A stretch of 64,000 bases of DNA from Cylindrotheca closterium (taxonomy: Eukaryota > Bacillariophyta > Bacillariophyceae > Bacillariales > Bacillariaceae). Below the pieces are notes generated by a model. The model was not told the origin of the DNA, made no database searches, and saw only the letters and a program-made list of their open reading frames with translations. Position 1 is the stretch's first letter; every line of letters begins with the position of its first letter. The position numbers and the translations under genes were made by a program. Shown piece after piece: positions 63,862 through 64,000 of this stretch. The stretch is taken from NCBI GenBank assembly GCA_933822405.4, contig CAKOGP040000113.1, positions 85,183 through 149,182 of the forward strand. Reading direction: 5' to 3'.

Positions 63862-64000
63862 TTAGTTGTTCTTGTTCTCTTCCACAATGTCGCTAAAGAT
63901 CATGGGGTCTGATCGAATAAGCTGTTCCTTGAAAAGTTCAGCTCGTTCAAATGGGTACTTTCCACACATGGCTTTTCCACTTTGACTCGCTTGTTGAAAG
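63862..64000 (-). CDS. 3' end of an unidentified gene (5' partial at window edge)
   Basis: The minus strand ends ...GKAMCGKYPFERAELFKEQL then IRSDPMIFSDIVEENKNN and a stop at 63862-63864. Only about 46 codons lie inside the window, with no start. I do not recognise the family, and the reading frame is chosen because the others close earlier. Confidence 0.45.
   Translation of the reverse strand, partial: FQQASQSGKAMCGKYPFERAELFKEQLIRSDPMIFSDIVEENKNN

Noticed and set aside
1..64000. tRNA, rRNA, transposon or CRISPR array
   Set aside because: I saw no cloverleaf with B-box motif in the spacers, no transposase or reverse transcriptase frames, and no regular spaced repeats. A covariance-model search would be decisive.

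Overview
This 64-kb window is nuclear DNA from a photosynthetic stramenopile, almost certainly a diatom. It has a fucoxanthin-chlorophyll light-harvesting gene, several proteins whose signal peptide ends at an Ala/Ser-Phe junction (the diatom plastid 'ASAF' bipartite signal), and compact GT-AG introns. The introns I could place are 59-114 bp. A pennate diatom is likely but this is inference. There is one 10-N assembly gap (2573-2582). I saw no tRNA, rRNA, transposon, CRISPR array or bacterial-type operon.

Layout. 1-8.2 kb, all on +: the 3' part of an SLC35F6-like transporter, a one-span membrane protein, a TMCO4/DUF726 hydrolase-like protein and the GATOR1 subunit NPRL2. 8.5-22.4 kb is rich in plastid genes: a methyltransferase, a HemW-like radical SAM protein, an acidic disordered protein, an LHC protein, an ATP/ADP-antiporter-like membrane protein, two triose-phosphate-translocator paralogs facing each other, and between them RPAIN and a plastid membrane protein. 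22.9-43.7 kb holds ten genes in strict +/- alternation: Brr2, a two-HMG-box protein, Pch2/TRIP13, a two-RRM protein, mitoribosomal uS9m, COQ3, Nup54, an unknown membrane protein, tocopherol cyclase and TM9SF. 44.1-64 kb: topoisomerase II, a 112-aa unknown, a TMEM94-type P-type-ATPase-like protein, a kelch protein, a 68-aa plastid-type peptide, a twin-CX9C protein, an mTERF-like/ankyrin protein, a CPA1 Na+/H+ exchanger, and the 3' end of one more gene.

The genes are mostly single-copy eukaryotic housekeeping genes and do not form one pathway. Themes recur: plastid carbon export and pigment or antioxidant functions (translocators, LHC, HemW, tocopherol cyclase), chromosome biology (topoisomerase II, TRIP13, RPAIN), splicing and RNA binding (Brr2, RRM protein), mitochondrial functions (uS9m, COQ3) and endomembrane transport (TM9SF, TMEM94, NHE, SLC35F6). 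Neighbours are often divergent or convergent and closely packed, so shared promoters are plausible.

Exon junctions were worked out by hand from GT-AG sites, frame continuity and family conservation. All exon sums give intact frames, but there is no transcript evidence. The leads most worth checking are CRE/CCRE-like TGACGT elements upstream of both translocators, a 16-bp element shared by two divergent promoters, an mTERF-ankyrin fusion, the degenerate phosphorylation motif of the TMEM94 homologue, a 20-nt microexon in tocopherol cyclase, and a 68-aa plastid-type peptide.
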